This document shows, one piece after another, positions 1 to 9,900 of a stretch of DNA of 24,279 nucleotides (the stretch's first letter is position 1; every line of letters begins with the position of its first letter). This DNA comes from Hypsibius dujardini (Eukaryota > Tardigrada > Eutardigrada > Parachela > Hypsibiidae), in NCBI GenBank assembly GCA_001579985.1, contig LRSR01004048.1, positions 1 through 24,279 on the forward strand. Direction: 5' to 3'. A model generated the notes under the pieces. It worked only from the letters and a program-made list of their open reading frames with translations. It ran no database searches and had not been told where the DNA came from. Position numbers and translations under genes: made by a program.

Positions 1-204
1 TCGTACGATGTCCGACTCTTATCAAGTCTTACGATTAATAATGATAATAGGTTCGCTCGAGGAGATGTTAAACGCTTGGGTGGTGTTTTTCGTGAATTCA
101 TTGTTGGGGTCGTTCTGTGAGTCAACTTTGGTCTCGAAAAAGGTCGAGGCCACGATGTCGCGTGTGGTCGTACGAAAGAGTCTGTCCATGTAAAGGACGT
201 GTAC

Positions 205-674
205 TACAGTCAGCCCCAAGAAGAACTCTGCTTGCACAAAACAGGCTGTTTGCGCATAGAGAGAGATGAGGTGCGACAGGTGTAGCAATAAAATATCTTC
301 CATATCAAGAGATGCAAGTAATTGCACCAAGTGGCCCACCAAAAATTAGCTTATCTCGCGATCTCGAAAAACAAATAGCAATTTACATATATATATGTAT
401 ATATATATATATATGTATATAGACTACAACAACTGAAGACTTAACCGCAGGGAAACTGCGCAAAGTGGCCGAATTCGAAATCTTATCAGCTGTTTTTGCA
501 GCTTTTCATGACTGTGCTTTTTTCTGCCGTTGCAATTGATTGGCTTGATTTAGTAAAAGTTGTTCGTCAATTTTCCTGACTGGTTGTCAGAAACGGTGCA
601 ATTTAGGGCGGGGTTTTCGGTCAGTTTGAACAGCAAAGGTCACGTGAGCAGAGTTCTTCTTGGGGCTGACTGTA
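205..674. repeat. Exact 28-bp inverted repeat, arms 414 bp apart
   Basis: The sequence at 205-232 (tacagtcagccccaagaagaactctgct) is repeated exactly as its reverse complement at 647-674. Outside and inside the arms the match drops to scattered identity. The interval has an (AT)n microsatellite at about 386-421. The rest of 1-977 shows no gene that I can support. Confidence 0.8.
386..421. repeat. (AT)n microsatellite
   Basis: An alternating tatatatgtatatatatatat tract between the two arms of the 28-bp inverted repeat. Confidence 0.9.
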
Positions 675-977
675 TAGTGCGTGATTTTTGACTGTCATTA
701 AGATTGCTTCTAGTCTACTTACGTTTGGCTTTCGAATTCTTTCTCGGCGTCTGCTTTTTAGCCGAGGTTCATCACGAGCTCCTTGCAGCAGTCGTTGATC
801 AGTTCGTCCATCTACATGGAGAACGCACAGCACGATTAAAAGGAAAATTAGGGTCCGACATGATTCACGGAAAAGAAACTCTTAAGGGATGATTTTCAAC
901 ATTCCCTCACAGAATTTGGACGCTGAATATTTTTTTAATAAACAAGCCATGTATTTACAATGATTTTTAATGCTGTC

Positions 978-1439
978 GGTGTAAACCCAAAAACTTTTTC
1001 TGGCATAGTTTTCAATTTCGGAAAACACTGGAAGATTTCACTTCTTTTGATTTTGATTTTGATTTCATTTTTAGAAACGAGTTAATAAAAATATATTTTG
1101 ACGCTATTCTAACGAAAATTTAAATTGAAATCGATTGGCTTCAGCCGAATTTTTTTCCGATGTTACTGGGCGGAGTTATAAGGAGTCCCCGTAGGTGCAC
1201 GCAGAAGTTTACGGCTGATTTCACGATTGAGTAATAGCTCCGCCCCCTGACCTCCAGGCTGATTGGCTGATGCCAATCGATTTCAAATTGAATTCTAATT
1301 GGAACAGCGTCAACATGTTTAATGAAATTGTTTCCAAAAACTGGAATTTTCGTAGTGAAAATCAAAGAAATTATTCAGGAATTAAACTAGTGTTTTTCCA
1401 AATTTAAAATTGCGCCAAAATAGTTTTTAGGGCTACACC
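978..1439. mobile_element. Foldback (MITE-like) element with ~200-bp inverted arms
   Basis: The left arm starts ggtgtaaacccaaaaac at 978 and the right arm ends gtttttagggctacacc at 1439. The arms stay complementary inward through gaaatcgattggcttcagcc (about 1129) against ggctgatgccaatcgatttc (about 1268), and through gggcggagttat against atagctccgccc. No coding capacity is present. The flanks (atgctgtc and cacaatac) show no target-site duplication, so the exact ends and superfamily are unassigned. A degenerate relative lies at about 13990-14165. Confidence 0.7.
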
Positions 1440-1620
1440 CACAATACATACATAAATAATCATCATAAATACAAGGCTATTGAAAAAAGATATAGTAAAT
1501 ACGTGGATTGAAAGTCTTCCCTTGTCATCTTAGAGGTCATACCTGTTTCAGCTTCCCCGACGTGAACTTTGGCACCAACACACTTCGAACGTCCTATGCC
1601 GAGCAAGCATAACAGACATA

Positions 1621-2117
1621 CACCTCTGGTCAGAAAAATCAGGACGCTCGATTAGGCAAGAGGCAATTTTTCACCACAAGGCTGCAGGCTATACAAAAAA
1701 GGGCTTTGATTTAAGGCGGAAATTATTTGGCCACAAGAGCACATGTGCAATCTACAGTACATAAAATGCTGCACACTGCACATTTCAGACGCTGCACACT
1801 GCACATTTCAGACACTGCACATTTCAGACGCTGCACATTTCACACTGTTCAAGTATTTCGCTGTTCGTTTAGTAAATGTTGTTTCACGGTTTACGTCTTC
1901 CCATTCTTTTCGGTGAATTAAATACTCTTGTTAACAGAGTGAAAGCTGTCGTGCGTAAGGGCGCAATGCACAGTCTGTGTCGCGCAAATGCGCAGTAAAA
2001 TCTTGTGGCCAACTATTTCCGCCTCAAATCAAAGCACTTTTTTGTGTTGCCTGCAGCCTTGTGGTAAAAAATTGTCTCTTGACAAATCGAGCGTCCCGAT
2101 TTTTCTGACCAGAGCTG
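1621..2117. mobile_element. Non-autonomous Tc1/mariner-like MITE, 497 bp, ~118-bp TIRs, TA target duplication
   Basis: TIRs lie at 1621-1738 and 2001-2117. They open CACCTCTGGTCAGAAAAATC and, on the reverse strand, CAGCTCTGGTCAGAAAAATC, and remain about 85-90% identical to the internal ggccacaaga boundary. TA dinucleotides flank both ends (1619-1620 and 2118-2119). A CAG-type terminus, TA duplication and no ORF fit a deletion derivative of a Tc1/mariner transposon. The interior holds a short tandem repeat (1768-1848). Confidence 0.85.
1768..1848. repeat. Tandem repeat (ctgcacatttcagac-type) inside the mariner-like MITE
   Basis: Four imperfect copies of gctgcacatttcagac/actgcacatttcag occur in tandem, two of them extended by ctgcacactg. 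The array is the only distinctive internal sequence of the 497-bp element. Confidence 0.85.
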
Positions 2118-2119
2118 TA

Positions 2120-2288
2120 CAATAAGCGACAGAATTTAATCTAATGGAGTTTCCCGGAAATGAACAAAAGGGGCGGAGCAGGGATGATACTTGACCAATC
2201 CACCAATCAACCAGCGAAGCTCCACCCCTTCCCGCCCCTTTCGCCCATTTCCGGGACCCTCCCTTAGATCAAATTCTGTCGCTTACTG
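2120..2288. mobile_element. Second TA-flanked MITE, 169 bp, ~60-bp inverted arms
   Basis: The left end CAATAAGCGACAGAATTTAA and the right end, read on the reverse strand CAGTAAGCGACAGAATTTGA, continue as inverted arms through the tcccggaaatg and aaaggggcgg blocks. TA flanks both ends (2118-2119 and 2289-2290). The left TA is the same TA that flanks the preceding element. No ORF. A relative sits in PIAS intron 5. Confidence 0.82.
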
Positions 2289-2451
2289 TACTCGCACAGA
2301 TCAACCTTATCAACAATCAATCTACCGGGTTCGGGAATGCTTTTGAGACAAATTTTGCCACGCCCACACGTGCAGAGTGTACACATGAAAGACAAAATGT
2401 AAACTCCAGTTTCTTTCTGCATCATTCGGCTACAAAATGTGTCCTCATAGG

Positions 2452-2471
2452 TAGATAGGTAGATAGGTAGA
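2452..2471. repeat. (GATAGGTA)-type microsatellite
   Basis: Short tandem aggtagataggtagataggt tract; otherwise 2291-2677 shows no gene or repeat that I recognise. Confidence 0.8.
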
Positions 2472-2677
2472 CCCTCCCTTGATTACGTAACATGTGGATG
2501 ATGCCCTACAGGCATATGAAACGTTTCACAAACCTGCCGATTAACAAAGTGGGAGAAATCCTTCACCAAAACACTTCTCAGCATTTCTGAACAACAAAAT
2601 TGCTTTTAGTGGTCTGTTTGCTTTGTCTTCGCACGATGTGGTGTGAGTGGGAGTTCTACACCTGGATCAGTGATATG

Positions 2678-3115
2678 CAGAGGCTCGTTTCGTACAGGTC
2701 GGAACCAGGACCCCCCACGGCAGGGCCAGGGGGTGAGCAAATGGGCACAATGCACAATTTTTCGAGATTGAACCCGAAATTCCACCTTTTGTCCCTGATA
2801 ATTTTGAAACTTGTGGGGGTGTGGGGGTCGAACAAATGGATGAAAAGGAGGATGAACAAATGAGAGGTTCAAAACATTTAAGAACGGTCCAAATTTGATA
2901 AAAAAAACTCGTATTTCTGAAAATGTTTTGAAATTCCGGGGGCCCCTGGAAATCAGATCCCGGAGCCCTATTAGTTTCACAATGATTAGGGACAAGAGGA
3001 TGAATTTGGGGTTTAATATTGAAAACATTATTTTGCTCCTTTGTCCATCCCCCCCCCCCGGCCCTACCGTGAGGGGTCCTGGTTCCGACCTGTGAGAACG
3101 CTAAACGAGCCTCTG
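2678..3115. mobile_element. hAT-like foldback element, 438 bp, long inverted arms
   Basis: The ends are CAGAGGCTCGTTT (2678) and AAACGAGCCTCTG (to 3115). Inward, acaggtcggaaccaggacc on the left pairs with ggtcctggttccgacctgt on the right. Similarity continues through the gagggccggg-like and cttgtccct blocks for well over 100 bp. CAGAGG termini are typical of hAT elements. The flanking octamers gtgatatg and gccacatg agree at 5 of 8 positions, possibly a decayed 8-bp target duplication. Overlapping open frames on both strands here are by-products of the inverted arms and encode nothing recognisable. Confidence 0.7.
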
Positions 3116-3740
3116 GCCACATGTGCCAGAAAACGGTTGATCTTATTGGTCATGAACACCGACAATATATATACAGTACACATGTGGCATCAATTCTGCC
3201 CGGACCGAGTTCGAGCCATGCTTTTACTTGGCGCCAGCAAAATCTGGTAATCCATGTTTGAGCCCTTTTTTCTCACGCTGTGTCACTGCTTTTCCCATAG
3301 CTTGATTGACTGATTAATTGTCCATGCCATCAAGGAAAGGAACATGAACGAAAAGAACTTAAAATAGAAACTGTAAGAATAAAAATTCACTTAGATTAAT
3401 GACTAACCGACGGTATACCGCGATCACAAGAAAAGTCAGCAAAATGTACCGACCCTTCGACGAGAACTGATTTCTCATCAGCGGCGACCCTAGAAGTCTG
3501 ACGCTAAACATGTCATTGATTTGGCACCATGCCGAAAATGGCATGGGTCTCACTCAGCCCAACAGAATTGGAATCCTTATTACCCTACGAGGCATTGAGG
3601 TAGATCCCTTAAGTCAATGACGTCATGGATTATGAATGCCGCGAGCGTGGTGTCCATTGTTTATTAGACCAGAGCTTTAAAACAACGGTCAAACGTGAAC
3701 TTCGCCTTATGTATGGTTTCTTCTCACCATAATTTAGTGT
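3116..3740. other. No gene recognised
   Basis: This stretch lies between the hAT-like foldback and the probable PIAS poly(A) site. It contains a perfect CRE-type palindrome tgacgtca at 3618-3625. No supported coding exon, RNA gene or element was seen. Confidence 0.5.
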
Positions 3741-4215
3741 TTTATTTATTTTCTGAATTAATTAATTATTAATTAATAACTAATTGAGTGCCAGCCAGTA
3801 AAGGGGGCAGCTTTGCTGGTGGCCCCGGAATCTTGGTCGAACCTGGCAGGCACACCACTGCCTTGTAGGACTTCAGTCAGACGATGATATTTTCGGAATA
3901 AATTCCGTTCGACTACTAATAACATCGCGCCTGACCATCTCTGTTACGGCATATTCACAAATCGAGTTCTGATTTGCGAATATGAATAATATCGGCACTT
4001 TGGCTGAGCCTGACTCCCGTTATAATTATAATAAGAACTTCAAAACCCGGAGAAACGGGGCACGCACAGCCACTGAGAAGAACACCTGACCGTAAGCGAA
4101 AAAGTTTCAAAGTACAGATAATTACAGCAGCATTCAGGCTCGTTACAAGGCAGGTAAATCAAATCACTGCGTAAAAAAAGGTATAGCGGTAAGGCGTCTG
4201 GAAGAAATTCACTCA
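3741..4215 (-). other. Probable PIAS 3' untranslated region
   Basis: About 470 nt follow the PIAS stop codon on the minus strand before two overlapping AATAAA signals (plus-strand TTTATT at 3741-3746 and 3745-3750). No closer AATAAA was found on that strand. The stretch holds a near-perfect 14-bp-arm hairpin (3950-3984) and no coding potential that I recognise. The extent is inferred from the poly(A) signal only. Confidence 0.45.
3950..3984 (-). other. Stem-loop in probable PIAS 3' UTR
   Basis: The arms 3950-3963 (catattcacaaatc) and 3971-3984 (gatttgcgaatatg) pair at 13 of 14 positions around a 7-nt loop. In the PIAS transcript this would form a stable hairpin about 230 nt after the stop codon. 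It does not match a histone or iron-response hairpin. It could be a cis-regulatory RNA element or simply a small inverted repeat. Confidence 0.5.
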
Positions 4216-6931
4216 TCAGTCCAAATCGATCACTTCCGGCGGCGGTTTACTGGCACCGGCAGCAGACCTCCCCGATGTAGATGGATTGGAGGAGTGGTGG
4301 GTTACTGCATTAGCCGAACCTAAAATAACAACTCTTAATAAACATACAAGATAAGTCCCGTTCAATGCATATGTATTTCGTTTCGTGTGTCACTTACCGT
4401 TGGTATTGCGGCCAACGGGCTTGCCGTCCTTGGCGGACTTCACAGCTTCTCGTACAACGATTTCGCCATTCTCCACGGTAATCTCCACACTGTCCAAGTC
4501 GGGGAACATCGTCAAGAGCGTCTGTGTGAACCTAAAGAAACGATCGAAAAAACACATAAATCTTAACAACTCATGGTGCTGGGAGACTGCACCGTCTCAC
4601 TTCAACCAGCAGACAGGCAGACACATAGACAGCTTGACATGATGGACACAACATCCTGGACATAACATCCTGACAGACAGTTACCCAGACCGTCTGACAG
4701 ACAGAGAGACAAACAGACCCATCGATATACAGACAAACAGGCAGACAGACAGATAGACAGACAGCTTGACATGATGGACATAACATCCTGATAGACAGTT
4801 ACCCAGACCGTGTGACAGACAGAGACAAACAGACCGACCGACAGAGACCGACCGATATACAGACAGACAGACATGCAGACATATAGAGAGACACACTTAC
4901 TGATCCACCACCATCTCATCATACTGGACCGATCGGCTACACTTCGGGCAGCTCCACCGCGCCTTCATGGCCGCATTCATCATCAAGAAGCTCGCAGCGT
5001 CGAAGCAGTCCACGTGGTCACAATTGCGTCCACGGACAGGGATGCCCAGGCGTGAACGCGACGCCGGGCAGTGTAGGCTGAACTTCATGGACTGCGAGTC
5101 CATAAGGACGTCGCCGTCGTTACTCCCTGCCAGTGCCTTAAACACTGCAAACAAACGGCGATCAATCAGTGCAGAGAAAATGAAGTGCATCAGGAGGGCT
5201 TCGAGACTTTTCACGGCACAAAGGCATACTTTTTTCGGAATACTGTGAACAAAAGGCAAGGAACTGCCCTTTGCTATTTTGAAAAATGTCTTGACACCCG
5301 ATGATTGCTGAAACAATCCCCTCATGAATGTAAACTCACACTTGAAGACAGACTCCTTGGTCGGCACCACTCGGCCGTTGGTCAACGCTTTCAACACTTC
5401 CTCCATACTCTTCCTGCGAGCACATTCGCCAACAAAGTGGAAATGCTGAACGAAGAAGCACACAAAAATTGCGAATTATTGCTTGATAATAAGGATGCCA
5501 TGGAGGTGGAACAACCGATCCCTACCTGTGCTGGGGATGGTATCGGGGGCTGTCCGGGCGCAGTCGTCGTCGCGTCTTCCGTCCACCGAAGCATGACAAT
5601 GTTTTGCTGACCGTCCACCAAACGGTCCAGGGTCACTTCGATGGGTTGATTGAAGGCCGTGCTCTTCTTCTTAAACATTCTGGTGGCGAAATCCGGCGGA
5701 AGCGGCTGCAAGGACACTAACTTAAGCACACGACATGAATCAATAGAGGAACGGAGAAGAAATCCGCAAGAGGTGACCGGGGCAGGTAAGATTCCATTTT
5801 CCTCGATTGTCTCTGCTAAAACGCCGACCGATCAAAAGTAAAAGCACATGTTTTCTCGCCTCAATCTGACTAGACCTAATCCAACAATTAATTTGGAATC
5901 TTCCGGGAATCGCCAGACTAGCAGTTTTCGGGTGACGAGTTATACGGACCAGCTCGGTCCCGGTTGCATCCACTACTGGTCTCCGCAACGCCTCATACGT
6001 TTTAAAGCATTTTTTTAAATAATTTGTTTTAAATTAATAAATTGAAAAAATAATTATAATAATAAAGTTATGTCAATAAATTAATAAATTAGAATAAATA
6101 TTACATTTTTGTGATAAGTGAAGGATACTCACAGTACTCAACCACCTGACCACCCCATGCTCCGCCCCTTTCGCCCATACCCCGGACCCTCCAGTGTACT
6201 TAATCTTGTCGCTGATTTTAAGTATGGGTTTACCGTTTCTACGATTGTTCGACCGTTCAGCATCAGCTTAAGATGCTCCGGATGGCGCTCGTAAGCCGCC
6301 CCAAGACCCGCGACCTCCGGACAGAATCGAAACAGCAGAACCGTGTTCGGGCTTATCGCGTCACATCTGTGCCTGCTGAATGGGAATGTGGCAATCACTT
6401 CCCAGAAGAGCCCGTTCTTTCGCAGGGTCGCATGACGACCTGCAAACCATAAGTAAGCGGTACACTCCGTCTTAGCTTGGCGTCTAATACGATCACCACT
6501 GAAAAGCGTTCCAGACTCTTACGGATTCCGATTGGTCCCAAAACATCAAATGCCTTCTCGTGAAAGACCGCTGGCTTGATGACACTACCGCTGTGCGTTA
6601 CAGGGGGAAGCGCAGGGGTAGTAGAAAACACTTTGAACCGCAAAGTTTGGTTCGGCGGACTGGATGGTTTCAACACTGGCATCACTGCATTCGGTTTGGG
6701 CGTCAATGGACGAGGATGCGACGGTTGCGAAACGGCCGCAGTGGCGACTGGCTTCTGGAAGGAATGTGATTCCTTCGGCGGTGAGGAAGCTGGCGGTGGA
6801 TTTTGTGCCTGAAATGGGAGAACTTTTACACGGTAAGCGTACTGACGATCAATTCTATCCCTTTTCTGGGTGTGCTCAATCAGATGCATCCTGGTCACGC
6901 CAGTCTATGTGGCGCTAATGTGGTCCGGGTA

Positions 6932-6975
<44 letters not shown>

Positions 6976-9900
6976 ATCTGTCACTCAATCTATCCGCTTG
7001 TTGGTTTGTTTGTTTGTCCGTCCATCACTCAGTCAGTCAGCCTATCTGCCTGCCTGCCTGCCTGCTAGTTAGCTGATGTGCTTGCATCCCACTCCGTTGC
7101 TTGTCTGTCTGTTTCTTTCTATGTCTTTCTGCTTGTCTGTATCTGTTCGTCTCTTTGCCTGCCTGCCCGACTTTCCATCTGTCCGTCTGACTGTTTGACT
7201 GCTTGACTTTTTTCGGTCTCTGTCTATGCATCTCTGTATCTGTCAGTCTGCTTACCTGCTTGAATAGTACGTCTGCTTCTCTGTATAATTATCTACTATA
7301 CGTTAGTCTTCAGTTGGTATGTCCGCCTGCTAATTTGCCTCCCTGTCTGTCATCTGTCTCTCTGCCCACTGTCTACCTGCAGCTGTTGATGCTACCTGTT
7401 TTCACGTACCCCAAACATTCCTTTGCGTCCCAGAAGATGGTGATCCGAGGGCAGTGTCACTGGCTGATGCTGCCCATTCATACCAGGATGAAGCATCCGG
7501 GCGGAATGAGCCGGCGTAGGCGATCCAGGCATCAGATCAGATCGGTTTGATGACAAAGGAGTACTCGGCAAGCGACCGTGATCAGGGTCCCGGACACCAG
7601 CAACGTGGGCTTGTTGTGGGACGGAAAGGAAGCTGCCACCGGGAACTTGAAGGTCGTTTTGAAAGGGCTGACCAAAATGCGACGAAGGATTCATGATAAG
7701 CTGCGGCAGGCTGCTACCGCCGTTCGTGAAGGTGAAACTCTGACTGGTGGGAGCCCAATGCGACGGGCCGACAGGATTGCCGTTGGCAAGTGGTTGCTGG
7801 TACTGCATGTGAAAGCTCATGGTGCCTGAATTCGCCGAGGATTGAGCAAAACTGCAAAAAATCAGCAGGGAAACCGTAACTTAGTCAATCTCTATACTGT
7901 TCTACACTTTCAACTGGAATGATTCGGTGGTACGTCTGTCCGCCTGCCTGCCTGCCTATCTGTATCTCTGCCTGCCTGTGTCTGCCTGCCTGCCTGCCTG
8001 TCTCACTGTCTGGCTGGCTGACTCAGTCTATCTGCCTGAGCGCCGATAGTCTTATCTATCATGTGCCAACTATCTTTCACATTGTCCGTTTAAAGTTTCT
8101 GGGAATCATCGCGAACGTACCTAGCAAATGTGGAGAAATGGAGTGGAGCGGGTGTCATCGTATGCGGCCGTTTGGCCGTGACGGGAACTGCGTTGTCGCT
8201 GAACGGAGCAAAGTGATCGGAAGAGCGTTTTCGTTGCATATCGGCAACGGTCTTTGGCATATTAGCTGCGGAGGACGACTGAACGGCCGATGGAGATCTG
8301 GGCGGAACCGCAGACAGTGGCACATTGGTTGCGGTGGCTGAGGCCGGCGGGAACTGATGTTTTGAGCTGATTTGAGGGGATTTGAGCGAAGTCGAAGGGG
8401 GAGCCGAGGAACAGACCTGTGCAGCAGCTGACCACCCATCGTGGGTAGTAGCCATCGCGAGCGGATCCTTTCGACCAGTGGGAAGAGCAGACACTGTCGA
8501 GTGGGGAGCAGATGAGGCCGACGGATGAATCGTTTCCCCCGACTGAACAGCAGCAGTAAAGGTTTCTCGCCTTAGAATCGTCGCCGGGATTTGAGATCTT
8601 GTCGTTGACGTGCACGGCATCGTTTTGGGATCACCGCCGATGGTGGACGTCATGGACGGAACGTGAGCAGGAAGGGGAGCTTTGGAGGATCGCTGGGCTT
8701 CCGGAGACACCATCGAAGACTCCCCACTTGGCGGAGGGGCAGACACCCGTGATGAGGGATAGACCGGTAACGGAGGTTTCTTCACGGGTCGGACTGTGGC
8801 TCCACTCGGTAGAGGACCTGCTTTCGAGCTGGACAAAGTCGCGGATGAGGACGACTTCGGGGCTTTTGGACCGGCTTTGGTGCCCTGCGAACCAGACGTG
8901 ATCTCGGTGGTCTTTGGTACTTTCGAAATTAGCGAGGGCGCTGCTCTGCGGATGACAGCGGTGGGGACGGTGGGAGGAACTTTGGTCGTGTAGCGACTCG
9001 CAGGATATATCTCCGGGGAGGAGGATTGTGGGGGACGCGCCTCAGCGGTTCGGATGACATTGATGGTCGGTGCCACCGGAGCTGACGACGGCGGCTCGGC
9101 ATGGTTGACATTAGTCTTAGCGTTTTCCTGCAAGACAAAAATCTCATGTGATAAAAAAAAGAAAAATGATTATCACAATCGGGCATCGACACGCGTACGA
9201 CTATTGCTTAGAAAATTTAAATAATGATTTAGTTTGCGTTTTTATTTTTAATTAAATGGTTTTAAATCAAATCTAAAATCATACGCTTGATCACGTACTG
9301 CTTTTTAAGTTAATTTAAGTGATAAAATGTAAAACCATTTTAAATCAACAATGAATTAATTCCAATTTGATTTAAAATACCGGAAAAAAGAGTTTTTATT
9401 TTAAATTAGGCATTTTTTAGAAGAAATTTAATCCAGACTTCAGTCACGTGCTGATTTTTAAGTTAATATAAATTCAAAATCTTGACTTGAACAACTCTAA
9501 CACGATCCGTGATTAAGGAAGTCAATTCATCAATCAATGTAACGGTTGAAGTCTATTAATAATAACACATGTAATAACAGTAAGAAGTGTAATAAAGCTC
9601 GTGCTTATCAGCCTGAAAAAGAGTATTAAACGTGAGGAATAAACATTAGTGGTCTAAATTTCAAGCCTGAAATACGAAACTCCCTGGCCATACTCAAAAT
9701 TTAAACCCCAAATAATCGGGCAATACATCAATCAATCGTTAGTTGAGATGTCAGGTCGTCCATACAATCAACAGATTAGAAATATATTGCGAGCATGAAA
9801 CAAGCCGATATGCGCAATACCAGAAACCATCCATCTATTATTTTCTTTGCAAAACGTAAAAATAGTGCTAAAAATAAACTTCAAAACAGGCAGAATCATT

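Noticed and set aside
22-342. 106-codon minus-strand frame containing FVQAEFFLGLTVVHVLYMDRLF
   Set aside because: No recognisable domain, no supporting splice partner and no compositional signal; it includes one arm of the 28-bp inverted repeat.
704-892. 62-codon plus-strand frame (EFFLGVCFLAEVHHELLAAVVDQF begins the readable part)
   Set aside because: Looks protein-like, but I cannot assign a family or join it to other exons; too short to claim.
2606-3122. Overlapping open frames of 140-151 codons on the minus strand and a similar peptide on the plus strand
   Set aside because: They come from the two inverted arms of the hAT-like foldback, which is why the same peptide motifs appear on both strands; no family resemblance.
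3618-3625. tgacgtca CRE palindrome (another at 20383-20390)
   Set aside because: A single 8-bp motif not near a supported promoter; expected occasionally by chance.
4901-5144. ZMIZ (Zimp) family as the identity of the SP-RING gene
   Set aside because: The RING has a ZMIZ-like VRGRNCDH, but a PINIT domain with LLFRFC and LMLNGR precedes it and VIDLD follows it, as in PIAS.
6930-8040. CRISPR-like or other array with regular spacers
   Set aside because: The repeats are contiguous tetranucleotides without unique spacers, in introns of a eukaryotic gene.
8155-8901. Several 94-117-codon frames on both strands
   Set aside because: Shadows of PIAS exon 2 in other frames; that exon's own frame joins in phase with its neighbours.
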